From: Bacillota bacterium
GTDB lineage: Bacteria; Bacillota; Clostridia; Oscillospirales; Ruminococcaceae
DNA: 38,206 nucleotides
NCBI GenBank assembly: GCA_023443315.1
Contig: JAEZVA010000088.1
Location: forward strand, 1-38,206
Direction: 5' to 3'
Of the stretch, positions 1 through 7,693 are shown one piece after another; position 1 is the first letter of the stretch, and each line of letters begins with the position of its first letter. The translations under genes and the position numbers were made by a program. The notes beneath the pieces were generated by a model that was not told the origin of the DNA, made no database searches, and saw only the letters and a list, made by a program, of their open reading frames with translations.

Positions 1-517
1 GAAAAAACCATGTGGCAAACACCACCACGATGAGCAGAACCATCATATACAGTGTGCGCAGTGGGTTTTTCAGCGCAAAGTACCATGCCAGCCGCAGCTG
101 GATGACGATAGAGCCCTCAAAGCGCGACAGGGTGGGCGGCAAGAACAGCACCACAGCCACCGCCGTCAGGGTTAGGGCAAGCCCGATCATCAGATACACA
201 ATGCCAAAGGCGGAGTAGCTCAGCTGAAAGCCGAAGTTCACCGTCACGGCAAGTATAGCCGCCGCCGCAAGGCTGAGCAGGGACAGGATGGCGCCCTGCT
301 TAAAATTATCCCGCAGTGTGCTGAAAAAATCACGCGCAACACCGTTGCCGTTGCCCCGCACCACCTTAACGGTGGTATGGTACAGCGCAGCGGTTGCGGG
401 GATTATCGTAACAATGGCGATGCATGAAACAAGCCAGAATACACTGACTAATATCATGTTACCCACCTTAGTCAGCAGTACGATAAGCGGGTTGTCGTAA
501 TGAAACAGGTTTCCCAT
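1..517 (-). CDS. DUF624 (YesL-like) membrane protein, 3' part missing
   Basis: The reading frame opens at an ATG (complement 515-517) preceded by GGGAG nine bases upstream and stays open to the window edge, so the C terminus is missing; 172 codons are visible. The N terminus reads MGNLFHYDNPLIVLLTKVGN, which matches the usual start of DUF624/YesL proteins (an N-terminal GxLFxYDNPL segment followed by hydrophobic helices). Hydrophobic segments lie near residues 18-42, 75-95, 98-125 and from about 150 to the edge. DUF624 proteins are integral membrane proteins of unknown biochemical role that recur beside LplABC-type sugar importers and YesM/YesN regulators, as here. It lies on the same strand as the importer operon, separated from the hydrolase gene by about 170 bp with no clear terminator, so it may be its last gene. 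Family call is confident; function is unknown. Confidence 0.8.
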   Translation of the reverse strand, partial: MGNLFHYDNPLIVLLTKVGNMILVSVFWLVSCIAIVTIIPATAALYHTTVKVVRGNGNGVARDFFSTLRDNFKQGAILSLLSLAAAAILAVTVNFGFQLSYSAFGIVYLMIGLALTLTAVAVVLFLPPTLSRFEGSIVIQLRLAWYFALKNPLRTLYMMVLLIVVVFATWFF

Positions 518-684
518 TAGGTAGCTCTCCCTTACTCGGCATAATACGGATGCGTGCGGGCATACAAGGCATTAACACGTAGCCTGCCACTTACATTATT
601 TTGGATTATTCTCGGTATAAGCACAACAAGCCGCCTGGCATTTTGTGTTCCAAGCGACTTTTTGTGTTTTGTGTTACTGGGTTA

Positions 685-1533
685 TTATAAGATACGTCCC
701 TCGGTATCCTTAAAGAAGCGATCGCAGTCGCGGGCAATCATCTCGGGGCATTCGTCCGGTCCGCCGTGACCAAGATGCTGGTACGCAAGCAGTACCGCGC
801 CCGGGATGGTGTTGGCTACCTTTAAGGCGTCGTCCGTTCTTGCTATGGGGTCGAGCATGCCGTTTATGATTATGACCGGCACGTTAATCTTAGAAAGCGC
901 CTCGTAGAACTCCTCCTCCGTCTTTGCGTCGGAAGCGGACATGTTGTTGTTGGCAACAGTGTATTCCTCTTTTTTGCGCTCCATTAAGATCTCAAGATGC
1001 TCCTCGTGGTTGCGCTTACGGCGTGCAAGACGCTCGGGGTTTTGGGTGGGCCACTCCTCCATCCACGCCTTTGTCTTAAGAATCTCGCGGTTACCCACAA
1101 GAAGGTCAAGGTCTACCGGCGCGCGGGAGGGCAGGTTTAGTTTGCTCGAGGGGTCGCGGAACTGTGCGATGCCGTCGCAGCACGCAAAGCCACGCAGCAG
1201 CTCGGGGCGGTTAAAGCTGATGTACCAGCCCGCAAAGTTGCCGTGGGATACGCCCGAGTAGTAAAATGTTTCGATGCCCATTGCGTCGGCAAACGCAATC
1301 ACGTCCTCGCCCCAGATCTTTGCGTAATCCTTGGGGGTGGGGTCGTAGATGTGCTCGCTCTCGCCGTAGCCGCGCATGTAGATCAAAAACACGTGGTAGT
1401 CATACGGGGGCTTACCCAGCAGCTCCATATGGCAGTCGGTTAAAAAGAAGTTCTGGGTAGAGATAAGGTATTTATCGCCCGAGCCAAACTCCTTGTAGGC
1501 AAGGGTTGTTCCGTTTACCTGTATTGTTTTCAT
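685..1533 (-). CDS. Alpha/beta-fold hydrolase
   Basis: A 282-residue protein with the alpha/beta hydrolase pattern. A nucleophile elbow GVSHG (Gly-x-Ser-x-Gly, Ser near residue 95) follows the strand-turn segment around FYYSG. An Asp candidate sits in NGMLDPIAR near residue 228, and a late His lies in HLGHGG near residue 257, so a Ser-Asp-His triad is plausible. There is no signal peptide, so it is probably cytoplasmic. The start ATG follows AAAAGGAGCAAT, a good ribosome site. It lies about 80 bp downstream of the second permease of the importer on the same strand, so it is probably co-transcribed; a role in de-esterifying or cleaving an imported compound is inference only. Members of this fold include esterases, haloperoxidase-like proteins and C-C hydrolases, and the substrate cannot be told from the sequence. 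Confidence 0.82.
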   Translation of the reverse strand: MKTIQVNGTTLAYKEFGSGDKYLISTQNFFLTDCHMELLGKPPYDYHVFLIYMRGYGESEHIYDPTPKDYAKIWGEDVIAFADAMGIETFYYSGVSHGNFAGWYISFNRPELLRGFACCDGIAQFRDPSSKLNLPSRAPVDLDLLVGNREILKTKAWMEEWPTQNPERLARRKRNHEEHLEILMERKKEEYTVANNNMSASDAKTEEEFYEALSKINVPVIIINGMLDPIARTDDALKVANTIPGAVLLAYQHLGHGGPDECPEMIARDCDRFFKDTEGRIL

Positions 1534-1616
1534 ATTGCTCCTTTTTATCGCGTTAAAAATAGTCTTATTTGTAATGCGATACGCGTATTATCGGTTCAGC
1601 GCAAGGCAGCTTACCA

Positions 1617-2534
1617 TTAGCCCTTTACGCCACCGACGACAAGACCCTTGATCATCTGCTTTTGAACAAGCGGGTATACCATCAAGATCGGGAGCAGTGC
1701 GATGATTGCAATGGCCATTCGCGCGCCCTCTGATGGGAGCGACTGCATAGCAAGACCTGCCGCCTCCTGCATATCCGAGCTTGTTTTGAGGTATTCGATG
1801 TTGTCCATCAGCTTTTTGAGAAACACCTGAATGGTATACAGCTTTGCGTCGCTGATGTAGTACAGACCGTTGGTCCAGTTGTTCCAATAACCAATCGAGG
1901 CAAATAGTCCGATGGTCGCCAAAACGGGCTTGGAGAGGGGAAGCATGATACGTGCGAAGATCTTAAACTCGTTCGCACCGTCGATGCGCGCCGCCTCCAC
2001 AATCTCAAACGGGATGCTTGCGCTGTAGTAGTTGCGCACCAAAAGCACGTTCATCGCGCTCATCAGTCCGCCCGGCAGCAGCAGTGCCCAGATGGTGTTC
2101 TTTATGTGAAACAACTGCGTCCAGATAATATAGGTGGACGTCAGACCGCCGTTAAACATAATGGAAAAGAAGATTAAAAACGCAAAGAAGTTTCTTGGGC
2201 GAAAATCGCGTCGGCTAAGCGGGTACGCAAACAACGACGTAATGGCGAGGTTTGATATGGTACCCACAACGGTGACCAAAATGGTCATACCATAGGCGCG
2301 AAAGATGGTAAAGCGCTTTGCCCACAGGTACTCGTAAGCGGCGCTGCTAAACTCTCTGGGGAAGAACTGGTAGCCGAACTTTGTTAGCGACGCCTCGCTA
2401 GAAAACGAGACGCTCAACATCAAAAAGAACGGGACTACGCAGTAGATGGCAATCAGGCTCATAATAATCATTGCGATGATATGGAACTGGTGCTGATCCT
2501 GTATCTTAGAAACTGCGGTTTTTTCGTTTTTCAT
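1617..2534 (-). CDS. Carbohydrate ABC transporter permease, CUT1 family (LplC/YtcP-like)
   Basis: A 305-residue inner-membrane permease with about six hydrophobic segments and a binding-protein-dependent transport (EAA) motif, EAARIDGANEFKIFARIMLP near residues 186-205, which docks the ATPase. The C terminus ends in QKQMIKGLVVGGVKG, the typical ending of MalG/LplC-type permeases (KGLxxGAVKG). The start ATG has TAAGGAGGCAGAGT upstream. It begins 12 bp after the stop of the first permease, so the two are translationally linked. With the binding protein and LplB-like partner it should form the membrane channel for an oligosaccharide. No ATPase is encoded in the visible operon, as is common for this group, which uses a shared MsmX-like ATPase elsewhere. 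Confidence 0.92.
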   Translation of the reverse strand: MKNEKTAVSKIQDQHQFHIIAMIIMSLIAIYCVVPFFLMLSVSFSSEASLTKFGYQFFPREFSSAAYEYLWAKRFTIFRAYGMTILVTVVGTISNLAITSLFAYPLSRRDFRPRNFFAFLIFFSIMFNGGLTSTYIIWTQLFHIKNTIWALLLPGGLMSAMNVLLVRNYYSASIPFEIVEAARIDGANEFKIFARIMLPLSKPVLATIGLFASIGYWNNWTNGLYYISDAKLYTIQVFLKKLMDNIEYLKTSSDMQEAAGLAMQSLPSEGARMAIAIIALLPILMVYPLVQKQMIKGLVVGGVKG

Positions 2535-2545
2535 ACTCTGCCTCC

Positions 2546-3526
2546 TTAGAACAGCACGCTATCGCTGTCTATTTTTCTTACGGCCGCATTGGATAAAAGC
2601 ACAAGCAAGAATCCCAGAATCGCCTGGAATACGCTGGCCGCACTCGACATTCCCACGTTATTCATCTCAATCAGCGCGCGATAAACGTAGGTGTCTATCG
2701 TTTGGGTGGTGGAATACAGCATGCCGGAGTTCAGGGTTACCTGATAAAACATTCCGAAGTCAGAGTTAAAGATTCTGCCGATGGAAAGCAGCAGCATCAG
2801 GATGATGGTGGGGCGAATCAGCGGCAGGGTGATATGGGTAATCTGCTGCCATTTGGTTGCCCTATCCAGACGTGCGGCCTCGTACAGGCTTTTGTCGATG
2901 CCCGAAATGGTTGCCATATAGATAATCGAGCTTTGTCCTGCCACCTGCCAGAAATGTACAATCGTTAAAATAATGGGCCAATACTTTGCGGTGGCATACC
3001 AGTTGATGCCTTCGCCGCCCAGAAGAACACGGTTTAAAAACCCGTTGGAGGTGCTTAAGAACGCGTATACGATATAGGAGAGGATAACAGCCGAGATCAT
3101 GCTGGGGAAGCAGATAACGGGCTGAATCACCTTCGCGATCTTTCGTTTTGCAATCTCCGCCATCAAGAGCGCGATGGTAACGGCAATAATCATGCCAAGC
3201 ACAATCCACACCAGGTTATAAGCCAAGGTGTTACGCACCATCGTCCACGCATCCTTTGTGGCGAACAAGAACTTAAAGTTGTCAAAGCCATTCCACGGGC
3301 TTTGTAGAATGCCCAAAGAGAAATTAACCTTTTTAAACGCAATTAAGATACCGAACATGGGCAGGTAGTTGTTGCAAAACAGATACACAAGCCCCGGAAT
3401 CATCATTAAAAATAGTGGGAGAGACTGTTTAAAGCTAAACAGGCGCCGGTTTTTCTTCTTCTTTGCCAGCAGTCCGTTATAGGCGCCCTCCACGACCGCT
3501 GTATTTTTGGGTGTTGCCGTAGCCAT
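2546..3526 (-). CDS. Carbohydrate ABC transporter permease, CUT1 family (LplB-like)
   Basis: A 326-residue permease. The frame is open further upstream (to 3577), but the ATG at complement 3524-3526 has GAGGG about eight bases before it and gives the usual family length. The N-terminal cytoplasmic segment is rich in Lys/Arg (AKKKKNRRLFSFKQ), followed by a first membrane helix (LFLMMIPGLVYLFCNNYLPM) and the phrase GILIAFKKVNFSLG, typical of LplB/YtcP partners. The EAA loop reads YEAARLDRATKWQQITHITL near residues 219-238. It pairs with the downstream LplC-like permease to make a heterodimeric channel. It lies after the solute-binding gene and a hairpin that may reduce permease expression relative to the binding protein. 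Confidence 0.92.
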   Translation of the reverse strand: MATATPKNTAVVEGAYNGLLAKKKKNRRLFSFKQSLPLFLMMIPGLVYLFCNNYLPMFGILIAFKKVNFSLGILQSPWNGFDNFKFLFATKDAWTMVRNTLAYNLVWIVLGMIIAVTIALLMAEIAKRKIAKVIQPVICFPSMISAVILSYIVYAFLSTSNGFLNRVLLGGEGINWYATAKYWPIILTIVHFWQVAGQSSIIYMATISGIDKSLYEAARLDRATKWQQITHITLPLIRPTIILMLLLSIGRIFNSDFGMFYQVTLNSGMLYSTTQTIDTYVYRALIEMNNVGMSSAASVFQAILGFLLVLLSNAAVRKIDSDSVLF

Positions 3527-3690
3527 AAGATTAACCCTCGTTTCATTGTTTCGTGTTTGTGTGGCGATGATGCCCAAAAATCAACGTCATGCCGATATAA
3601 AACGAATTCTACATTGAGTACCAATCTTCGTTAAGGTTGTAGGTATTAAAGCAGCGATAACAAAGATAAGTATTGGGGAATCTAAATTTC

Positions 3691-3722
3691 TTTAAAACAG
3701 GCCGGTTGTTACACCGGCCTGT
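3691..3722 (-). terminator. Intercistronic hairpin between binding-protein and permease genes
   Basis: A perfect 10-bp stem, ACAGGCCGGT (3697-3706) and ACCGGCCTGT (3713-3722), has a six-base loop. Read on the minus strand it is followed by TTTT then AAAG, so it looks like a leaky intrinsic terminator. It starts 16 bp after the solute-binding protein stop. Such hairpins commonly let the binding protein be made in excess of the permeases. Confidence 0.75.
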
Positions 3723-3737
3723 CTTGTCTCTAGTAGA

Positions 3738-5264
3738 TTACTTGTTTGCAAGCCAAGCGTCGGCCTGAGCCTGATATTCAGCTATAACTTCATCAATGCC
3801 GGCTGCCTTAAGTGCTGCGACAAACTCGGGAACATAGGAAGCGGGGTCAACGTCGCCGTATGCCAGTGCGTTATAGTACTGGTTGTATACGTTGGCAATT
3901 GCGGCAAGCTGGGTGGAAACCTTTGCGCCGTCAGGCAGGAAGCCGAACAGGGGAGGTGCCCATGCCTTGTCGATGCTTTCCTGCATGTAAACGAGGTCTT
4001 CCGGAGTGGAGTTGCCCTCGAAGGGGTACATCTTGAACTGGTCAGAGAATGCGCCGCAGGTAAGGATTGTGGTGTAGGGAACAGTGGATGCGTCTAAGCC
4101 GTCGGGGTACTTAATGCTGGTCTTGTCTTCGTTCCAAACCCAGCTAGAGCCCTCAAGACCATAGATCATGGTGTTGATTACAAACTCGTCGGTCCACAGC
4201 AGGTTCAGCATCTGAGCTGCAGCCTTGGGGTTCTCGGAGGTGTATGCAATACCCCAGTTAATGCCAGGATTTGCAAGGTCGCCCTTTTCAATCTCAACAG
4301 ACTTGAAGGTACCGCCGTAGGTGTTCGAAGCAGTAAGCGCAATGCCGATGGATTCTTCGTTCTGGCCGTGCGCCATGGTTACGCCGATTGTTGCGCCGGA
4401 GTTTACCATGGAGTCTGCATTTACGGTGCTGGTGGAGCCTTCAGGGCTGGTGTAGCCTTCCTGACGGAACTTGTAAGCCCACTCAACAGCCTCTTTGAAC
4501 GCCTCGGTCTCAAAGTAGTTGTTGAGCTTTGTGTCGTCGCCAACGGTAGCCACATACGGTCCGATGAGGGAGGTGTTCTTCATCTCTCTAAACAGAGCGG
4601 GGTAGCGGCTGGTGTCGGCTTCGATAATCTTGTCGGGGTTTGCCTTTTTGAGTGCGGCAAACAGGTCAACAAGCGAGTAGAAGTCGGTTACCTTGCTCAT
4701 GTCGTAGTTGATAGCGTTGACATAAGACTCGTCGTAGATGTACTTCCAGGTAAGCACGAGGCCCTTATGGGCAGGTACAGCGTAGGTCTTACCACCGATA
4801 ACGCTTGCGTCGATCCAGTTGCCAACCAGCTCTGCGGTGGGCTTCAGATCGTTGTCAAGGTAGTCATCTAGGGGAACCATGTAGCCGTTGGATACCCAAT
4901 CGGTCATGTTCGAAACGAATACGATGTCCATCTTCTCGCCGCTCGAAAGCTGCAGAGGAAGTGTGGTCGCATAGTCCATGATCGGAACGATCTCCATATC
5001 AAGCGCAAGGTTGTAACCCAGGTCTTGAATATGCTTGCTGATCGCGTCCTCAATGGCTTTCTGTCCCTCTTCGTTGGGGATGTTCACCATTGCGGTGTAC
5101 TTCAGTTTTACAGTGTATATTTCTTCGCTGGTAGGTTCACTGCTGCCGGGGTCTGTGCTCGGTGCTGCGGAAGAGCTCGCGGGTGCAGCGTTACAAGCTG
5201 CAAGGGCAAGCACCATTATGCTAGCTAAAACTAGTGCTAAGACCTTTTTGAATGTTTGGTTCAT
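3738..5264 (-). CDS. Extracellular solute-binding lipoprotein (LplA-like, family 1)
   Basis: A 508-residue lipoprotein. The signal peptide (residues 1-23) ends in the lipobox LAAC, so Cys24 would be lipidated, and it is followed by a Ser/Ala/Pro-rich linker to about residue 48. The mature part has the long two-lobe layout of LplA-type binding proteins, including LSSGEKMDIVFVSN near residue 106 and a C-terminal segment resembling the DUF3502 region (NVYNQYYNALAYGDVDP near 470). The start ATG follows AACAGGAGGAAAAAAG, a strong ribosome site. It is the first gene of the importer operon and sits directly downstream of the YesM/YesN regulator genes. It should capture an oligosaccharide outside the cell and deliver it to the two permeases; the sugar cannot be named. 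Confidence 0.9.
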   Translation of the reverse strand: MNQTFKKVLALVLASIMVLALAACNAAPASSSAAPSTDPGSSEPTSEEIYTVKLKYTAMVNIPNEEGQKAIEDAISKHIQDLGYNLALDMEIVPIMDYATTLPLQLSSGEKMDIVFVSNMTDWVSNGYMVPLDDYLDNDLKPTAELVGNWIDASVIGGKTYAVPAHKGLVLTWKYIYDESYVNAINYDMSKVTDFYSLVDLFAALKKANPDKIIEADTSRYPALFREMKNTSLIGPYVATVGDDTKLNNYFETEAFKEAVEWAYKFRQEGYTSPEGSTSTVNADSMVNSGATIGVTMAHGQNEESIGIALTASNTYGGTFKSVEIEKGDLANPGINWGIAYTSENPKAAAQMLNLLWTDEFVINTMIYGLEGSSWVWNEDKTSIKYPDGLDASTVPYTTILTCGAFSDQFKMYPFEGNSTPEDLVYMQESIDKAWAPPLFGFLPDGAKVSTQLAAIANVYNQYYNALAYGDVDPASYVPEFVAALKAAGIDEVIAEYQAQADAWLANK

Positions 5265-5322
5265 CTTTTTTCCTCCTGTTTAGTAAAATTCTCGTGCCAC
5301 TTGGAAGCACCTTTATCATAAC

Positions 5323-5344
5323 AATGAAACGCCTCTATTTCATT
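5323..5344. promoter_or_regulatory. Inverted repeat upstream of the importer operon
   Basis: AATGAAA (5323-5329) and TTTCATT (5338-5344) form a 7-bp inverted repeat with an 8-bp spacer, about 60 bp upstream of the binding-protein start. A possible -10 (TATGAT on the minus strand) lies just downstream of it. It could be an AraC-type or catabolite-regulator operator. The spacing does not fit a standard CcpA cre box, so the identity is a guess. Confidence 0.35.
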
Positions 5345-5387
5345 CGTTTATGTAATGCGGATTTTAAAAATTATACACAGTATTGAA

Positions 5388-5430
5388 TAAAAAACGAGGA
5401 CAAATCTTATGCAGATTGAATCCTCGTTTG
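5388..5430 (-). terminator. Intrinsic terminator after the yesM/yesN-type operon
   Basis: On the minus strand, CGAGGA and TCCTCG (plus positions 5421-5426 and 5395-5400) form the base of a hairpin whose inner part (AATCT/AGATT) also pairs, followed directly by TTTTTT. It begins within a few bases of the stop of the 222-residue gene and separates the regulator operon from the importer operon. Confidence 0.82.
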
Positions 5431-5433
5431 CGT

Positions 5434-6102
5434 CTAACCCTGCAGCAGCAACGATGTAATCGTTACCGCCATTTCAATGTTCTCTGCTTGGGAGGCAATT
5501 CCCAAAAGCACCGGCTCGGGGTAGTAGCCGCGGCGCAACAAGGGGGAGTTTTCATCCATCCACACGCCCGCTACAATCTCGCCCCCCTTTGTGTCGGTAC
5601 AGCGGTACAAGCGGTGCTCGTTTTGCTTTAGCACCTCTGGCGGCAGCCAAAGCTCCAGATTTTCAAACCCGTCCTTCTCCACATAGGGGTCAAACACCTC
5701 TTTGTTTGCTACAAACACATCCATGCCGCCCATGCCAAACAGCGCCGCCAGTGCCTGTATGGTGTAGCCGTCCTCCTCGGTTGCGCCGTTAAAGCGCAGC
5801 TTAAAGTTTGCATCTACCTCTATTTGTTCCTGTTCAGGGTCTTTGCCCGATGCCGCCAGTAGTTCGGTAAACAAAGGGTCGGTGCCTGCGGTCTCTTGGT
5901 ACGCGTTTACGAGCACCACCGATAATGCCGTCTGCTTATTGCCTGACCAAAACAACGCGCTTGCCGCTATCAGCAGTGCCGCCATCGCAAGCACAAAGAG
6001 GGGCACCTTATAATAGTCCCAGATATAATGCATGCGCTGCCTGCCCTTTAATCGGCGCAGGGTTTCAAGCTCACGCTTTATGAATGTGTTTTCGTTATTC
6101 AT
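5434..6102 (-). CDS. Membrane-anchored extracytoplasmic protein of unknown function
   Basis: A 222-residue protein I cannot assign to a named family. It has a charged N terminus (residues 1-30), one membrane helix near residues 33-49 (VPLFVLAMAALLIAASALF), and an outside domain of about 170 residues. It starts 4 bp after the stop of the YesN-like regulator with its own GGAG site, so it is the third gene of that operon. From memory, Clostridia carry similar short proteins with an N-terminal xYYKxxxF helix and an outside part containing 'DVFVANKEVFDPY' and 'LELWLPPEVL' phrases, which recall fragments of type 2 solute-binding proteins; this is inference. A role as accessory to the sensor kinase or to the importer is suggested by location only. 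Confidence 0.7.
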   Translation of the reverse strand: MNNENTFIKRELETLRRLKGRQRMHYIWDYYKVPLFVLAMAALLIAASALFWSGNKQTALSVVLVNAYQETAGTDPLFTELLAASGKDPEQEQIEVDANFKLRFNGATEEDGYTIQALAALFGMGGMDVFVANKEVFDPYVEKDGFENLELWLPPEVLKQNEHRLYRCTDTKGGEIVAGVWMDENSPLLRRGYYPEPVLLGIASQAENIEMAVTITSLLLQG

Positions 6103-6106
6103 TTTA

Positions 6107-7693
6107 TTACTCCGTTACATTGTTTTGTTCGCCATTGCGCCACGCAAGCGGACCGATGCCGCACGCCTTTTTAAACACCGTGGAGAAGTACGACATGTTC
6201 TCAAACCCCGTGTCCAGCGCAATCTCGCTAATGGACTGATCGGTCGTCGTCAGTAGGCGTTTTGCTTCTTTAATCCGGCACGCGTTGATGTACTCGCGCA
6301 GCGTAAGCCCCGTTTCGCGGCGAAACAGCTTGGATAGATAGTTTGGGGTGATAAACACAAACGACGCAATGTCGTCGCGATTGATGTCCTCGTGAAAATG
6401 CTCACGGATATACTGCTTGACGTTTGCGATGATGCCGGTAGGTGCCTGTACCTCTTGTACCACCGCCACGGCGTTGTCGTACATGCTGCTGACAAACCGC
6501 ATCATGTCAAACGCCGAGCGCTGGGCTTGGTCGTTGAGCTCACGCATCGCATCGTCGCGGAACAAGAAGTGCGCCTGAATGTTGTTTTGCTGCAGGTAGC
6601 CGTAAAATATCTGCAGCAGGTCTTGGTGCAGCTGATGAATAATCGCGTCGCTGTCGCCCCCGTGGTGCATTGCCTCGTTGACAAACGAGCCGATATAATC
6701 CACCAAAGCGCCCTTGTTGTTTTGCTGCAGCTTAAGCAGAATCAGGTCGCGATCCAGTGCGTATTCAAACTCTGCCTTTTGGTTTATCTCTTCGCGGTAC
6801 AGCAGGGTTTTGCCCTTTAAGAAACGGGTCTTGCGAATCATCTTGCCCAGTTCCTTTGCATAGGGGTGCAACAGGTAAAACGGGGTGGTTTCCCCCACGA
6901 CGCAAACAGGGCTGGAGCTGAGATGCTGCACGCATAAACGAATAAATTCGTTGCAACGCACGGTAAGCTCCTGCTCGGTAAACTGCTCTTCGGGGATGAA
7001 CAGCAAAACGGTGTAGTACGGCCCCAGCCACGAGTCGAGTGCCAGCTCAAATTTCAGCTTGTCGGCGATTGCCTCGAGTGCAAGCTGGCGAAACGCGTAT
7101 TGAAACGGCTCCTGCGGCCAGTCGTGCTCCATTGCCGAGGTGCGGTCGGTGGTGACGCCCACGACGCGGAACAGATCGTCTGCCGAAAACCCGCATTTCC
7201 ATTTGGTAAGCGCCGCATCGATTCTTTTGTGGTCGGTGCCGTAGCCGCCCTTGTGTACCGTGTGCAGGATCATGTTGGTGGTAAACCGATGGCGATCCGA
7301 GCCCGCCTCCGACTCCCTGCGTTGGGCAATGTTATTGACCGCTTCCTTTACCACGGTAAACAGGTCGTCTGGCGCAAACGGCTTGGTCAGGTAGTTGCTT
7401 GCGCCGTACCGCACCGCCTCGCGTGCGTACTCAAAGCTTGCATAACAGGTTAAAAAGATAAACTCCGTTTCAACCTTGCTTTGGTGGATCCACTTGAGCA
7501 CCTCGATGCCGTCACACTGGGGCATACCGATATCGCACAGCACGATGTCGGGCTGGTGCTCCGAGATAATCTGCTGCGCGGCTATTCCGTTGTAGGCATG
7601 AAAGATCTCGTCTATGCCTAGGGTGGACCAATCAACAATGGTTTCAATCATCTGAATCGTGGTGATATCGTCGTCAGCGATTAGCATCTTCAT
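6107..7693 (-). CDS. Response regulator, AraC-type DNA-binding (YesN-like)
   Basis: A 528-residue two-domain regulator. The N-terminal receiver domain (about residues 1-120) has the acidic pocket DDD at residues 7-9, the phospho-acceptor Asp54 in IVLCDIGMP and the conserved Lys in LTKPF near residue 103. A long middle region of unknown fold follows, and the C-terminal 100 residues form an AraC HTH pair (YLSKLFRRETGLTLREYINA, then AKRLLTTTDQSISEIALDTG and FSTVFKKACGIGP). Its ATG overlaps the kinase stop in an ATGA, giving tight translational coupling. Proteins of this type bind upstream of neighbouring sugar-uptake operons, so the importer starting at 5264 is the likely target. Confidence 0.93.
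   Translation of the reverse strand: MKMLIADDDITTIQMIETIVDWSTLGIDEIFHAYNGIAAQQIISEHQPDIVLCDIGMPQCDGIEVLKWIHQSKVETEFIFLTCYASFEYAREAVRYGASNYLTKPFAPDDLFTVVKEAVNNIAQRRESEAGSDRHRFTTNMILHTVHKGGYGTDHKRIDAALTKWKCGFSADDLFRVVGVTTDRTSAMEHDWPQEPFQYAFRQLALEAIADKLKFELALDSWLGPYYTVLLFIPEEQFTEQELTVRCNEFIRLCVQHLSSSPVCVVGETTPFYLLHPYAKELGKMIRKTRFLKGKTLLYREEINQKAEFEYALDRDLILLKLQQNNKGALVDYIGSFVNEAMHHGGDSDAIIHQLHQDLLQIFYGYLQQNNIQAHFLFRDDAMRELNDQAQRSAFDMMRFVSSMYDNAVAVVQEVQAPTGIIANVKQYIREHFHEDINRDDIASFVFITPNYLSKLFRRETGLTLREYINACRIKEAKRLLTTTDQSISEIALDTGFENMSYFSTVFKKACGIGPLAWRNGEQNNVTE

Noticed and set aside
5323..5344. CcpA cre box
   Set aside because: Arms are separated by eight bases, and the central CG pattern of cre is not met.
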